Shown here: one piece after another, positions 37,918 to 49,325 of the stretch | Layout: every line of letters begins with the position of its first letter | How positions within the stretch are numbered: the stretch's first letter is position 1 | From: Erythrobacteraceae bacterium Alg239-R51 | GTDB lineage: Bacteria; Pseudomonadota; Alphaproteobacteria; Sphingomonadales; Sphingomonadaceae | Assembly: GCA_947331495.1 (NCBI GenBank) | Contig: CAMZOI010000001.1 | Coordinates: forward strand, 1,922,001-1,986,000 | Reading direction: 5' to 3' | Length of the DNA stretch: 64,000 bases | Translations under genes and position numbers: made by a program | The notes under the pieces: model-generated | Database searches by the model: none | What the model saw: the letters and a program-made list of their open reading frames with translations, nothing else | Told to the model about the DNA's origin: nothing

Positions 37918-39024
37918 ATGGCAGCAAACAGAATGTCGAATGTCGTCAGGCCCGATACGGAACGAGAGAAGCGCCCGACCCGCGCGAACTCTCCACGCGC
38001 GCGCAGACGCGCAATCCGGCGGCGCGAACGGCTGCGAGCGATCGGACGCCTGGCGGCGCTGCTCGCGGCGATCGCTATTCCGACAGTCGCCGCACAAGGT
38101 GAATGGAACGTCCTGAAGCGCGCGATGGGATTCGCGGCGGAACGCGCAGCGCTCGAGCCCATGCCGTTCGAGATGGCGGGCGAGAACTTTCCCGGATCGG
38201 CCTTCTACTACCTCGACGATGCACCGCGCCTGACGACCGATCTTGCGGATCTTCGCCGGGATACCGACGCGCTTGAGACGCTGGAATTTGCGGAAACCCA
38301 CGGGGCGGGCGCCGCGGCGCAGGCGTTCCGTTCGGGCGGAAGCGGTATCGACAAGGCCCGCGCGCTGCAATGCCTGTCGATGGCGGTCTATTACGAAGCG
38401 GCGAGCGAGAGCTATTCCGGGCAGCAGGCGCTGGCTCAGGTGGTCCTGAACCGCGTGGCACACCCCGCCTATCCGGCAAGCGTGTGCGGCGTCGTCTTCC
38501 AGGGCTCGGAACGCAAGACCGGATGCCAGTTCACCTTCACCTGCGACGGTTCGATGCAGCGGACGCCGTCGCGCCAGGGTTACGCGCGCGCGCAATCGAT
38601 TGCCCTGGCCGCGCTGGCGGGCGATGTCTTCGAACCGGTCGGGCTGGCGACCCATTACCACACCAATTACGTGAACCCCTATTGGGCGGTCAGCCTCGAC
38701 TATGTCGGGGCGATCGGGCTGCACCGGTTCTACCGCTGGAAGGGTCGCGCAGGCCAAGCCGGCGCCTTTACCGATGGATATGCCGGCAGCGAACCGCTCG
38801 CCGCCCCGAACGTCCGCCAGGCACACGCCGATCTGCCCGGTCCGGTGGACGCCGCAGCGCCGCCGCCCAACTCCGCCATTGGCGCGGACCAGCGACCGGA
38901 TGTGCCGGTCGGCACCGCGGCGTCCGCACCCGCACCGTCTGTTCCGGACAGCTTGCCGCAGGCGAGCCGAGTGCGGGACAAATACGCCAATTCCGGCCGC
39001 TGGAAACGCGAACCCGGCACATGA
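37918..39024 (+). CDS. SleB-type cell-wall hydrolase with membrane anchor
   Basis: 368 residues from ATG 37918; ATG 37933 and an upstream in-frame start at 37864 are alternatives. A very basic N-terminus (RARRRAIRRRERLR) precedes a hydrophobic segment (LAALLAAIAIPTVAA). The hydrolase_2/SleB domain (residues about 155-290) starts at ALQCLSMAVYYEAASES with the catalytic-type glutamate, followed by QVVLNRVAHPAYPASVCGVVFQG and THYHTNYVNPYWA. The C-terminal 80 residues are proline/alanine-rich linker. It should act on peptidoglycan from the periplasmic face. Confidence 0.88.
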   Translation: MAANRMSNVVRPDTEREKRPTRANSPRARRRAIRRRERLRAIGRLAALLAAIAIPTVAAQGEWNVLKRAMGFAAERAALEPMPFEMAGENFPGSAFYYLDDAPRLTTDLADLRRDTDALETLEFAETHGAGAAAQAFRSGGSGIDKARALQCLSMAVYYEAASESYSGQQALAQVVLNRVAHPAYPASVCGVVFQGSERKTGCQFTFTCDGSMQRTPSRQGYARAQSIALAALAGDVFEPVGLATHYHTNYVNPYWAVSLDYVGAIGLHRFYRWKGRAGQAGAFTDGYAGSEPLAAPNVRQAHADLPGPVDAAAPPPNSAIGADQRPDVPVGTAASAPAPSVPDSLPQASRVRDKYANSGRWKREPGT

Positions 39025-39141
39025 TCGCGTTCCAGGACGCGAACTTTCATATCTTCACAACCATATAGCGGAACACAAGCTTAGCGGGACAGGCGCTAGC
39101 GACACGAACGTCTGCCAACTTGCTTCGAAAGACTGTCCGCT

Positions 39142-40917
<1,776 letters not shown>

Positions 40918-40936
40918 AAGTTTCGGAGACAATCAG

Positions 40937-41827
40937 ATGTCCATCCTCGTAAACAAAGACACCAAGGTCATCACGCAGGGGATGACCGGCGATACCGGCA
41001 CATTCCACACGCAGCAGGCGCTCGATTACGGGACGCAGATGGTTGCGGGCGTTACGCCGGGTAAAGGCGGCACAAAGCATATAGGTCTGCCGGTCTACAA
41101 CACTGTCACCGAGGCCAAGCACGCCACTGGCGCGACCGCATCGTGCATCTACGTGCCGCCGCCGTTTGCCGCAGATTCCATCCTCGAGGCGATCGATGCC
41201 GAGATCGAACTCATCGTCGCCATCACCGAAGGCATTCCGGTGCTCGACATGGTCCGCGTCAAGCGCGCGCTGGAAGGCAGCAAGTCGCGCCTGATCGGCC
41301 CGAACTGCCCCGGCGTTCTGACCCCCGGCGAATGCAAGATCGGCATCATGCCCGGCTCTATCTTCAAGAAGGGCTCGGTCGGCGTCGTCTCGCGTTCGGG
41401 CACGCTGACCTACGAAGCCGTGCACCAGACAACGATGGTCGGCCTTGGCCAGACAACCGCGGTCGGTATCGGCGGCGATCCGGTCAATGGGACTAATTTC
41501 ATCGACGTGCTCGACCTTTTCCTCAAGGACGATGCCACCAAGTCGATCATCATGATCGGCGAAATCGGCGGCAGTGCGGAAGAAGAAGCGGCCGAGTTCA
41601 TCGCTCACATGGCGAACAAGGGCGTCGAAAAACCCACCGTCGGCTTCATCGCCGGCAAGACGGCCCCTCCGGGCCGCCGCATGGGCCATGCCGGCGCAAT
41701 CGTTTCGGGCGGCCAAGGCGGCGCCGAGGACAAGATCGAGGCGATGGAGAAAGCGGGCATCCGCGTTTCGCCCTCGCCATCCGAACTCGGCACGACGCTC
41801 GATGCGATGCTGAAGGAACTTGCGTAA
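40937..41827 (+). CDS. sucD: Succinyl-CoA synthetase, alpha subunit
   Basis: 296 residues. It carries the CoA site ([20 protein letters not shown]) and the phosphorylated histidine in [10 protein letters not shown] near the C-terminus (residue about 251). It forms ATP or GTP from succinyl-CoA together with the beta subunit. The beta gene sucC normally sits directly upstream of sucD but is absent here; a small membrane-protein gene occupies that position. Confidence 0.96.
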   Translation: MSILVNKDTKVITQGMTGDTGTFHTQQALDYGTQMVAGVTPGKGGTKHIGLPVYNTVTEAKHATGATASCIYVPPPFAADSILEAIDAEIELIVAITEGIPVLDMVRVKRALEGSKSRLIGPNCPGVLTPGECKIGIMPGSIFKKGSVGVVSRSGTLTYEAVHQTTMVGLGQTTAVGIGGDPVNGTNFIDVLDLFLKDDATKSIIMIGEIGGSAEEEAAEFIAHMANKGVEKPTVGFIAGKTAPPGRRMGHAGAIVSGGQGGAEDKIEAMEKAGIRVSPSPSELGTTLDAMLKELA

Positions 41828-41860
41828 CCCGCAAGCGCTCCTTCTCCGAGAGGAATAAAA

Positions 41861-44692
41861 ATGGGTAACGAGAGCCACGATTTCCTGCCCGAGCTGGGCG
41901 ACCAGGGAGGGCCGCAACCTGGCCCAAGCTGGGCCAATCCCGGCTGGCTGGCCGAGGTCGTCGACAGCGAGGCCGACCTCGTCGCCGCGCTCGATCCGAC
42001 GCAGATGCAGGCCGTTGTCGCGCAAGCCGCGGCGAAGGCCGGCAAGCAGCTCGATCCCCAGGCTATCGAGGCGGCTGCCGATGACAGCATTCGCGCCATG
42101 CTGCTCGTGCGGCTTTATCGCGTGCGCGGGCATCTTGCCGCCAATCTCGACCCGCTCGGCCTGTCGCACCGCGACGTGCCCGAGGATCTGACGCTGGAAT
42201 GGCATGGCTTCGACGGCCAGGAAGACAAGGAAGTCTACGTCGGCGGCGTGTTCGGTTTCGAATGGGTCAGCGTGCGCGATCTCTACCGGGCGCTGCGCGA
42301 TACCTATTGCGGCAATGTCGGCCTGGAATACATGCACATTTCGGACACCGAGGAACGCCGCTTCCTGCAGGACAAGTTCGAAACGCCCGAAGAAACGATC
42401 CAGTTCACCGAGGAAGGCAAGCGTGCCATCCTCGCCTCGGTCATTCGCGGCGAGCAGTACGAGAAGTTCCTCGGCAAGAAATATGTCGGCACCAAGCGTT
42501 TCGGGCTGGATGGCGGCGAATCGATGATCCCCGCGCTCGAAGCGGTGATCAAGTATGGCGGCCAGCTGGGCGTGCGCGAAATCATCTACGGCATGTCGCA
42601 TCGCGGCCGGCTCAACGTCCTCGCGAACGTCATGGGCAAGCCCTACAAGGTCATCTTCCACGAATTCCAGGGCGGCAGCGCCAATCCCGACGACGTCGGC
42701 GGTTCGGGCGACGTCAAATACCACCTCGGCACCAGCACCGACCGCGAATTCGACGGCGTCAACGTGCACATGTCTCTGGTGCCCAATCCCAGCCACCTCG
42801 AAGCGGTCAATCCCGTGGTGCTGGGCAAGGCGCGTGCCCAGCAGGCGATCCGCGACGATCTGAAGCAGCACGAACAGGTGCTGCCGGTACTTCTGCATGG
42901 CGATGCCGCGTTCGCCGGACAGGGCATCGTGTGGGAATGCTTCGGCTTTTCCGGCGTACGCGGGTACAACACCGGCGGCTGCCTGCACTTCGTCATCAAC
43001 AATCAGATCGGCTTTACCACCAGCCCGCAATTCGCGCGCTCCAGCCCCTACCCCTCCGACGTGGCGAAAGGCGTTCAGGCGCCGATCCTGCACGTCAACG
43101 GCGACGATCCGGAAGCCGTGACCTTCGCCTGCAAGCTGGCGGTCGAGTACCGCCAGACCTTCGGCCGCGACATCGTGATCGACATGTGGTGCTATCGCCG
43201 CTTCGGCCACAACGAAGGTGACGAGCCGAGCTTCACCCAGCCGCTGATGTACAAGGAAATCCGCGAGCACCCCAAGGTCAGCGAGCTCTATACGAAGCGA
43301 CTGATCGATGAAGGCGTGATCGACAAGGATTTTGCCGACGGATTGTGCAACGAGTTCAACGCGCATCTCGAGGAAGAGTTCGCCGATGCGAAGGACTACA
43401 AGGCCGACAAGGCCGACTGGTTTGGCGGTCGCTGGTCGGGGCTGAGCAAGCCTGCGGATCCCGAAACCGCGCGGCGCAATGTCGATACCGCGCTCGACAA
43501 GAAGCTGTTCGACAGCCTCGGGCGCACCCTCACCGCCGTGCCCGACGACCTGACCATTCACAAGACGCTGGGCCGCGTGCTGAAGGCCAAGCAGGAGATG
43601 TTCTCCAGCGGTCAAGGGTTCGACTGGGCGACCGGCGAGGCGCTCGCCTTCGGCAGCCTGGTGACGGAAGGGTTCGGCGTGCGGCTGTCGGGCCAGGATT
43701 CCGGACGCGGCACGTTCAGCCAGCGCCACGCGGTCTGGATCGACCAGACCGACGAGCGCAAATACATCCCGCTATGCACCCTGCCCCATGGCAAGTTCGA
43801 GGTCTATGACAGCCCGCTGTCCGAATACGGCGTGCTCGGCTTCGAATACGGCTTTGCCATGGCCGACCCCAAGAGCCTGGTGATGTGGGAAGCGCAGTTC
43901 GGCGATTTCGCTAACGGTGCGCAGATCATGATCGACCAGTTCATCGCGTCGGGCGAGGTCAAGTGGTTGCGCGCGAACGGCCTCGTGCTGCTGCTGCCGC
44001 ACGGTTACGAAGGGCAAGGGCCCGAACACAGCTCGGCGCGTCTCGAACGTTTTCTGCAATTGTGCGCCAACGACAATATCCAGGTGTGCAATATCACCAC
44101 GCCGGCGAACTATTTCCACGTCCTGCGACGCCAGATGCTGCGCCCGTTCCGCAAGCCGCTGGTCATCATGACGCCCAAGAGCCTGCTGCGTCATCCGCTC
44201 GCCAAGTCGGATGCGGAGGATTTCCTCGGCGATACGCATTTCATGCGGATCAAGTCCGACATGACCGAGATCGCCGACGAGAAGGTCAAGCGCCTTGTCC
44301 TGTGCAGCGGGAAGGTCGCCTACGACCTGATCCAGCGCCGCGACGAGGCGGAGCTGGACGATGTCTCGATCGTGCGCATCGAGCAGCTTTATCCGTTCCC
44401 GGGCGAACCGCTGGCGGTGAGGCTCAAGCGGATGACCAATCTGGAAACCATCGCCTGGTGCCAGGAAGAACCGAAGAACAACGGTGCCTGGTTCTTCGTC
44501 GATCGCCTGATCGAGGAAGCGGCCGAGGATGCGGGCCACAAGGGTATGCGGCCCTGCTATGCAGGGCGCGAAGTCGCTGCCTCGCCGGCGACCGGCTATG
44601 CCAGCCGTCACCAGGTACAACAAGAAGCGCTCGTCAACATCGCGCTGGGATTGAACGGGTCAGACCCCAAGGTCCGCAGCGACTGCAAGTGA
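41861..44692 (+). CDS. sucA: 2-oxoglutarate dehydrogenase E1
   Basis: 943 residues, the usual size. It decarboxylates 2-oxoglutarate using thiamine diphosphate. Recognisable blocks: N-terminal FLPELGDQGGPQPGPSW (binds E2), IIYGMSHRGRLNVLANVMGKP, the thiamine motif GDAAFAGQGIVWE ... NNQIGFTTSP, RFGHNEGDEPSFTQP, and SQRHAVWIDQ. It starts 33 bp after sucD and ends 17 bp before sucB. Confidence 0.97.
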   Translation: MGNESHDFLPELGDQGGPQPGPSWANPGWLAEVVDSEADLVAALDPTQMQAVVAQAAAKAGKQLDPQAIEAAADDSIRAMLLVRLYRVRGHLAANLDPLGLSHRDVPEDLTLEWHGFDGQEDKEVYVGGVFGFEWVSVRDLYRALRDTYCGNVGLEYMHISDTEERRFLQDKFETPEETIQFTEEGKRAILASVIRGEQYEKFLGKKYVGTKRFGLDGGESMIPALEAVIKYGGQLGVREIIYGMSHRGRLNVLANVMGKPYKVIFHEFQGGSANPDDVGGSGDVKYHLGTSTDREFDGVNVHMSLVPNPSHLEAVNPVVLGKARAQQAIRDDLKQHEQVLPVLLHGDAAFAGQGIVWECFGFSGVRGYNTGGCLHFVINNQIGFTTSPQFARSSPYPSDVAKGVQAPILHVNGDDPEAVTFACKLAVEYRQTFGRDIVIDMWCYRRFGHNEGDEPSFTQPLMYKEIREHPKVSELYTKRLIDEGVIDKDFADGLCNEFNAHLEEEFADAKDYKADKADWFGGRWSGLSKPADPETARRNVDTALDKKLFDSLGRTLTAVPDDLTIHKTLGRVLKAKQEMFSSGQGFDWATGEALAFGSLVTEGFGVRLSGQDSGRGTFSQRHAVWIDQTDERKYIPLCTLPHGKFEVYDSPLSEYGVLGFEYGFAMADPKSLVMWEAQFGDFANGAQIMIDQFIASGEVKWLRANGLVLLLPHGYEGQGPEHSSARLERFLQLCANDNIQVCNITTPANYFHVLRRQMLRPFRKPLVIMTPKSLLRHPLAKSDAEDFLGDTHFMRIKSDMTEIADEKVKRLVLCSGKVAYDLIQRRDEAELDDVSIVRIEQLYPFPGEPLAVRLKRMTNLETIAWCQEEPKNNGAWFFVDRLIEEAAEDAGHKGMRPCYAGREVAASPATGYASRHQVQQEALVNIALGLNGSDPKVRSDCK

Positions 44693-44709
44693 TCCAGGAA
44701 AGCTAAGAT

Positions 44710-45966
44710 ATGGCCACCGAAGTCAAAGTCCCCACGCTGGGCGAATCGGTCACCGAAGCGACTGTCGGCGAACTGCTCAAGCAGGTCGGCGATGCGGTCG
44801 CGGTGGACGAACCGATCGTCAGTCTCGAAACCGACAAGGTCGCGGTGGAAGCGCCCTCGCCGGTCGCCGGGGTGATCAAGGAGTTCAAGATCGCCGAAGG
44901 CGACACGGTCGAAGTCGATGCCGTGATCGCGATAATCGAGGAAGGCGCCGCGCCAGCGGCCAAGGGCGATGAGGCCGGCCGCGCACAGGAAGAGCGCGAG
45001 GATGGACAGGAGAAACGCGAAGACACAACTGCGCCTTCTCCGGCCCCCGCCGCATCATCCGATTCCTCGCAGACCCTCTCCCCCGCCGTGCGCCGGGCAG
45101 TCCTCGAAAACGGAGTCGATCCCTCGACGATCAAGGGCACCGGCAAGGACGGCCGCCTGACCAAGGAAGACGTGATCGCGGCCGCCCAGTCGAAGAAGGA
45201 CGGGGCAAAGGGTGACAGCGCCACGCCCGCTCCGGCGTCCCCGGCCTCGGCGCCTGCCGCTGGCGAACGCCGCGAGGAACGCGTCAAGATGACGCGCATG
45301 CGCCAGACCATCGCCAAGCGGCTGAAGGGTGCGCAGGACAATGCTGCGCTGCTCACCACCTTTAACGATTGCGACATGAGCGCGGTGATCGAGGCGCGCG
45401 AGAAATACAAGGAAGTCTTCGCCAAGAAGCACGATATCAAGCTCGGTTTCATGGGCTTCTTCGCCAAGGCCGCCTGCCTCGCTCTGAAGGACGTGCCGAG
45501 CGTCAACGCCTATATCGAGGGCGAGGAAATCGTCTATCACGACTATGTCGACATCTCGGTCGCGGTCAGTGCGCCCAATGGCCTGGTGGTTCCGGTCATC
45601 CGCAACGCGCAGGACAAGGGCTTTGCGCGGATCGAGAAGGACATCGCCGATTTCGGCAAGCGCGCCAAGGACGGCACGCTGACGATGGACGACATGAAGG
45701 GCGGTACCTTCACCATTTCCAATGGCGGCGTGTTCGGAAGCCTGATGAGCACCCCGATCATCAACCCGCCGCAAAGCGCGGTGCTCGGCCTTCACCGGAT
45801 CGAGGACCGCGCGGTCGTGGTAGACGGCGAAATCGTCATCCGCCCGATGATGTATATCGCGCTTTCCTACGATCACCGCCTGATCGACGGCCGCGAGGCG
45901 GTCACCGCGCTGAAGATCATCAAGGAAGCGATCGAGGATCCGACCCGGATGCTGATCGACCTGTGA
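44710..45966 (+). CDS. sucB: 2-oxoglutarate dehydrogenase E2 (dihydrolipoyl succinyltransferase)
   Basis: 418 residues. One lipoyl domain (residues 1-80) with the modified lysine in [13 protein letters not shown] (K44), then an acidic/alanine linker, the E1/E3-binding domain ([32 protein letters not shown]), another linker, and the acyltransferase domain ending in [15 protein letters not shown] with the catalytic histidine and aspartate. Its stop overlaps the next start (TGATG). Confidence 0.97.
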   Translation: MATEVKVPTLGESVTEATVGELLKQVGDAVAVDEPIVSLETDKVAVEAPSPVAGVIKEFKIAEGDTVEVDAVIAIIEEGAAPAAKGDEAGRAQEEREDGQEKREDTTAPSPAPAASSDSSQTLSPAVRRAVLENGVDPSTIKGTGKDGRLTKEDVIAAAQSKKDGAKGDSATPAPASPASAPAAGERREERVKMTRMRQTIAKRLKGAQDNAALLTTFNDCDMSAVIEAREKYKEVFAKKHDIKLGFMGFFAKAACLALKDVPSVNAYIEGEEIVYHDYVDISVAVSAPNGLVVPVIRNAQDKGFARIEKDIADFGKRAKDGTLTMDDMKGGTFTISNGGVFGSLMSTPIINPPQSAVLGLHRIEDRAVVVDGEIVIRPMMYIALSYDHRLIDGREAVTALKIIKEAIEDPTRMLIDL

Positions 45967-46319
45967 TGACGCCCAGGAAACTTTTCGCGCTCCGTCTGGG
46001 AGGACTTGCCTCCTTCGCGCTGGCGCTCGCCTCTTGCGGAGAGAGCGACGTCGGCATGGGCGAAGGAAGCGAAGGCAGCGGCGGGTTGACTGCGCAATTG
46101 CGCGCGATCTGTGTCGAACGGGTCGAGAACAACAACGCACTGTCGACCGTGGCCGGGGAAATTTGCGACTGCGCAAGCCGCCGTGCCCGCGACGAACTGA
46201 GCGTTGCAGACATCGCGACGGGCGATACCGCCGTGTTGCAGGACATTATTGCGCAGTGTGCCGACGAGTCTCTCGGTATCGGCACCGGCGCGAACTCGAA
46301 CGAGGCTGAAATCTCATGA
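45966..46319 (+). CDS. Small lipoprotein inserted between sucB and lpdA
   Basis: 117 residues. The lipobox LALASC places a lipidated cysteine at about residue 24. The mature part has three further cysteines (RAICVERVENN, ICDCASRRARDELS, AQCADES), likely disulfide-linked in the periplasm. It overlaps sucB at its start and lpdA at its end by single codons, so it is translated with them. Role in or near the TCA complex is unknown and a periplasmic product here is unexpected. Confidence 0.78.
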   Translation: MTPRKLFALRLGGLASFALALASCGESDVGMGEGSEGSGGLTAQLRAICVERVENNNALSTVAGEICDCASRRARDELSVADIATGDTAVLQDIIAQCADESLGIGTGANSNEAEIS

Positions 46320-47734
46320 GCGATACGAATTACGATTACGACGTCCTTGTCATCGGCTCGGGTCCGGGGGGCTATGTCGCCGCGATCCGCGCAGCGCAGC
46401 TCGGCCTGAAGACCGCCTGCGCCGAGAGCCGCGAAACGCTTGGCGGGACCTGCCTCAATGTCGGTTGCATCCCGTCCAAGGCGATGTTGCACGCCTCGGA
46501 ATTCTTCGATGCCGCGACCAACGGGACGATGAAGGAAATGGGCATCGACGTGACGCCCAAGCTCAACCTCGACCAGATGCACGCCCAGCGCCGCGATGCG
46601 GTGGACGGCCTGACCGGCGGGATCGAGTTCCTGTTCAAGAAGAACAAGGTCGACTGGAAGAAAGGCCATGCCACCTTCGAGGATGCGCATACGGTCAAGG
46701 TCGGCGATGATACCGTCTCCGCAAAGAACGTGATCATCGCCACCGGCTCCTCGGTCACGCCGTTGCCCAATGTCGAGGTCGATAACGAAAAGCAGATCGT
46801 GGTCGATTCCACCGGCGCGCTGGAACTGGCCAAGGTGCCGAAGAAGATGGTCGTCATCGGTGGCGGCGTCATCGGGCTCGAACTCGGTTCGGTCTGGCGG
46901 CGGCTTGGCTCCGAAGTGATCGTGGTCGAATTCCTCGACAAGCTATTGCCCGGCATGGATGACGATGTCCGCAAGGAAGCGGCCAAGATCTTCAAGAAAC
47001 AGGGCATGGAACTCAGGCTGTCAACCAAGGTCACCGGCGTCGCGGTGAAGGGGAAGAAAGCCACGCTGACGCTCGAACCGAGCGCCGGCGGCGAGGAAGA
47101 GACGCTCGACGCCGATTGCGTGCTGGTATCCATCGGCCGCCGACCGAACACCGAAGGCCTCGGTCTGGAAAATATCGGACTCGAGACGAACAAGCAGGGT
47201 CAGATCGAGATCGACCATGATTTTCGTACCAAGGTCGAGGGCGTGTGGGCCATCGGCGATGTCGTGCCCGGCCCCATGCTCGCGCACAAGGCCGAGGACG
47301 AAGGCATTGCCTGCGCGGAAAATGTCGCAGGGCAAACCGGTATCGTGAACCACGATCTCATCCCCGGCGTGGTCTATACCTGGCCGGAATTTGCCGGGGT
47401 CGGCCTGACGACCGAAGAGGCGATCGAGAAGATGGGCGGCGACAAGGCCAAGGTGAAAATCGGCAAATTCCCGATGATGGCCAACAGCCGCGCCAAGACC
47501 AATCACGAGCCCGAAGGTTTCGTAAAGATCATCGCCGAAGCCGAAACCGACCGGGTACTGGGTGTCTGGGCGATTGCCAGCGTGGCCGGAACGATGATCT
47601 CGCAGGCGACGCAGGCGATGGAATTCGGCGCGACAAGCGAGGACATCGCTTATACCTGCCATGCCCATCCCACGCATTCCGAAGCGATCAAGGAAGCAGC
47701 CATGGCGGTCCAGGGGAAGCCGATCCATATTTGA
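46316..47734 (+). CDS. lpdA: Dihydrolipoyl dehydrogenase (E3)
   Basis: 472 residues. FAD motif VLVIGSGPGGYVAAIRAAQLG, redox-active disulfide GGTCLNVGCIPSK (C45, C50), NAD motif MVVIGGGVIGLELGSVW, and the C-terminal catalytic H-P-T-H-S-E in HAHPTHSEAIKE. It reoxidises the lipoyl arm of E2 and may also serve pyruvate dehydrogenase. It ends the mdh-sucD-sucA-sucB-lpdA group. Confidence 0.97.
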   Translation: MSDTNYDYDVLVIGSGPGGYVAAIRAAQLGLKTACAESRETLGGTCLNVGCIPSKAMLHASEFFDAATNGTMKEMGIDVTPKLNLDQMHAQRRDAVDGLTGGIEFLFKKNKVDWKKGHATFEDAHTVKVGDDTVSAKNVIIATGSSVTPLPNVEVDNEKQIVVDSTGALELAKVPKKMVVIGGGVIGLELGSVWRRLGSEVIVVEFLDKLLPGMDDDVRKEAAKIFKKQGMELRLSTKVTGVAVKGKKATLTLEPSAGGEEETLDADCVLVSIGRRPNTEGLGLENIGLETNKQGQIEIDHDFRTKVEGVWAIGDVVPGPMLAHKAEDEGIACAENVAGQTGIVNHDLIPGVVYTWPEFAGVGLTTEEAIEKMGGDKAKVKIGKFPMMANSRAKTNHEPEGFVKIIAEAETDRVLGVWAIASVAGTMISQATQAMEFGATSEDIAYTCHAHPTHSEAIKEAAMAVQGKPIHI

Positions 47735-47753
47735 CCTTGAGACGCCCCCGATG

Positions 47754-47775
47754 GTGTCATAGGAAGCTATGACAC
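47754..47775. promoter_or_regulatory. Perfect hairpin between lpdA and the serine hydrolase
   Basis: GTGTCATAG-GAAG-CTATGACAC, nine perfect pairs around a four-base loop, 20 bp after lpdA and just upstream of the GGGGAG ribosome-binding site of the next gene. No T run follows, so it could be an operator or an mRNA structure rather than a terminator. Confidence 0.5.
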
Positions 47776-47793
47776 TGGATGGGGAGATTCTCG

Positions 47794-49125
47794 ATGTTGC
47801 GTCAGGTTCTTGCGGTCGTCGCAGTCCTTTGTTCCGCGCCTGTCCTTGCGCAAGACGTCGCGACGATGGATGCCTATGTCACCGCGCATGAAGAAGCCGG
47901 AACCTTCATGGGCTCTGTGCTGGTCGCCAGGGATGGCGACGTCCTTCTCGACAAGGGTTACGGGGCCGCCAACCTTTCATGGGACATTCCCAATACGCCC
48001 GACACGAAATTCCGCATCGGGTCGGTTACCAAGCAGTTCACCTCCGTTGCCATCCTCAAGCTTGCCGAACAGGGCAGGCTGTCGCTCGATGCTCCGATCG
48101 CCACCTATCTCGACGACACGCCCGATAGCTGGGCTTCGATCACGGTCCGCCAGTTGCTGACGCATACTTCGGGCATCCCGAGTTTCACCTCGCTCGACAA
48201 CTTCCGCACGATCAAGATGCTTCCCGCCACGCGAGAAACGCTGATCGCCGAGTTCCGCGACGAGCCGCTCGGGTTCGAACCAGGAAGCCAGTTCGAATAT
48301 TCCAATTCGGGATATCTGCTGCTGACCGCGATCGTCGAGGATGTCAGCGGGCAGCCCTATGCGGAGTTCCTGCGCGCGAATGTCCTCACCCCGCTCGGGA
48401 TGAGCGACACCGATATCGATGACAACACATCGATCATTGCCCGGCGCGCCACGGGCTATGCCCCTTCCCCCGATGGCATCGTGCGCGCCGAATACGTGAA
48501 CATGGACATCCCCCAGGGGGCCGGCGCACTCTATTCGACAACCCACGACCTGCTGAAATGGCAGCAGGGTCTGTTTGCAGGACAGGTCGTTTCGCAGGAA
48601 TCGCTCGCCCAGTACGTCACCCCGGCGCTCGACAATTACGCGCTTGACGTCTTCGTGCGGAAGAACGAGGCAGGCACGACCTATCTGCACAATGGCGGGA
48701 TCGAAGGCTTCAACAGCTGGCTCGGCTACGACCCCGATCGCAAGCTGACGGTCGCGGTGTTTGCGAATCTGAACGGTCCGACAGTCGACACGATCGGCGC
48801 CGCCTTGATGGGTCTGGCGCAAGGCGGCGAACTTACGATGCCGATCGTGCGCGAGGAGGTCTCGCTCGATCCCGCGCAACTTGCAGAATATGAAGGCGTG
48901 TATGCGATTGCGCCGACCTTCAAGATCACCGTCTTCAGCGAAGGCGATGCCTTGCGCGCCCAAGCGACCGGACAGCAGCCATTCGCCCTGCTCGCCGAGA
49001 GCGAGGATCGTTTTTTCGTTAAGGTCGTCGATGCGCAGATTCGCTTCGATCGTGACGAGAACGGGATGATTACCGGACTGACCCTGTTCCAGAACGGGCG
49101 TGAACTGCCCGCGCCCCGGGAGTAG
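47794..49125 (+). CDS. Secreted serine hydrolase (beta-lactamase class C/PBP4* fold)
   Basis: 443 residues. ATG 47794 is preferred over 47779 because GGGGAG then lies 9 bases upstream and the signal peptide (LAVVAVLCSAPVLAQ) starts properly. The S-x-x-K motif is S77-V-T-K80 and the Y-x-N motif is YSN near residue 168. The third motif is less clear (HNGGIEGF). The C-terminal 110 residues form a lipocalin-like beta domain often seen in these enzymes. Possible peptidase or esterase; the substrate is unknown. Confidence 0.88.
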   Translation: MLRQVLAVVAVLCSAPVLAQDVATMDAYVTAHEEAGTFMGSVLVARDGDVLLDKGYGAANLSWDIPNTPDTKFRIGSVTKQFTSVAILKLAEQGRLSLDAPIATYLDDTPDSWASITVRQLLTHTSGIPSFTSLDNFRTIKMLPATRETLIAEFRDEPLGFEPGSQFEYSNSGYLLLTAIVEDVSGQPYAEFLRANVLTPLGMSDTDIDDNTSIIARRATGYAPSPDGIVRAEYVNMDIPQGAGALYSTTHDLLKWQQGLFAGQVVSQESLAQYVTPALDNYALDVFVRKNEAGTTYLHNGGIEGFNSWLGYDPDRKLTVAVFANLNGPTVDTIGAALMGLAQGGELTMPIVREEVSLDPAQLAEYEGVYAIAPTFKITVFSEGDALRAQATGQQPFALLAESEDRFFVKVVDAQIRFDRDENGMITGLTLFQNGRELPAPRE

Positions 49126-49244
49126 GGGGCGGACGGATTGGCTTGTTTGGCAAACTGTCGCCGCGAAGCCGATGATGGAGGCTGTCCTACAGCGCCCGGG
49201 CACGTTATCCCTTCCTTGCAAATCCTCCTTCGGCAGAAGAGGAA

Positions 49245-49282
49245 TTTTTTGGCCCTGGACTGTGTAACACCCGGTCCATGTC
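49245..49282 (+). repeat. Dispersed element, copy C (upstream of the amidase)
   Basis: Same T-run, GGCCCTGGAC-GTGTAACACC-CGGTCCATGTC sequence as at 16450 and 20094, with one base changed (GGACT for GGACA). It lies 40 bp before the amidase start in the same orientation. Its terminal ATG opens a 15-codon frame. Confidence 0.75.
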
Positions 49283-49325
49283 TCTTGAACGAGCGAGCGC
49301 GGTTCGCAGGAAAGTGAGCAGATGA
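49278..49325 (+). CDS. Possible 15-residue upstream frame coupled to the amidase
   Basis: MSLERASAVRRKVSR, starting on the ATG of the dispersed element and ending in TGA that overlaps the amidase ATG (ATGA). It may be a coupling leader or chance. No ribosome-binding site is obvious before it. Confidence 0.25.
   Translation: MSLERASAVRRKVSR

Noticed and set aside
37528..38826. Continuation of the btuB frame upstream into the riboswitch and the SleB-type gene
   Set aside because: The signal peptide and Shine-Dalgarno sequence fix the start at 37527; the upstream part lies in the riboswitch and antisense to another gene.
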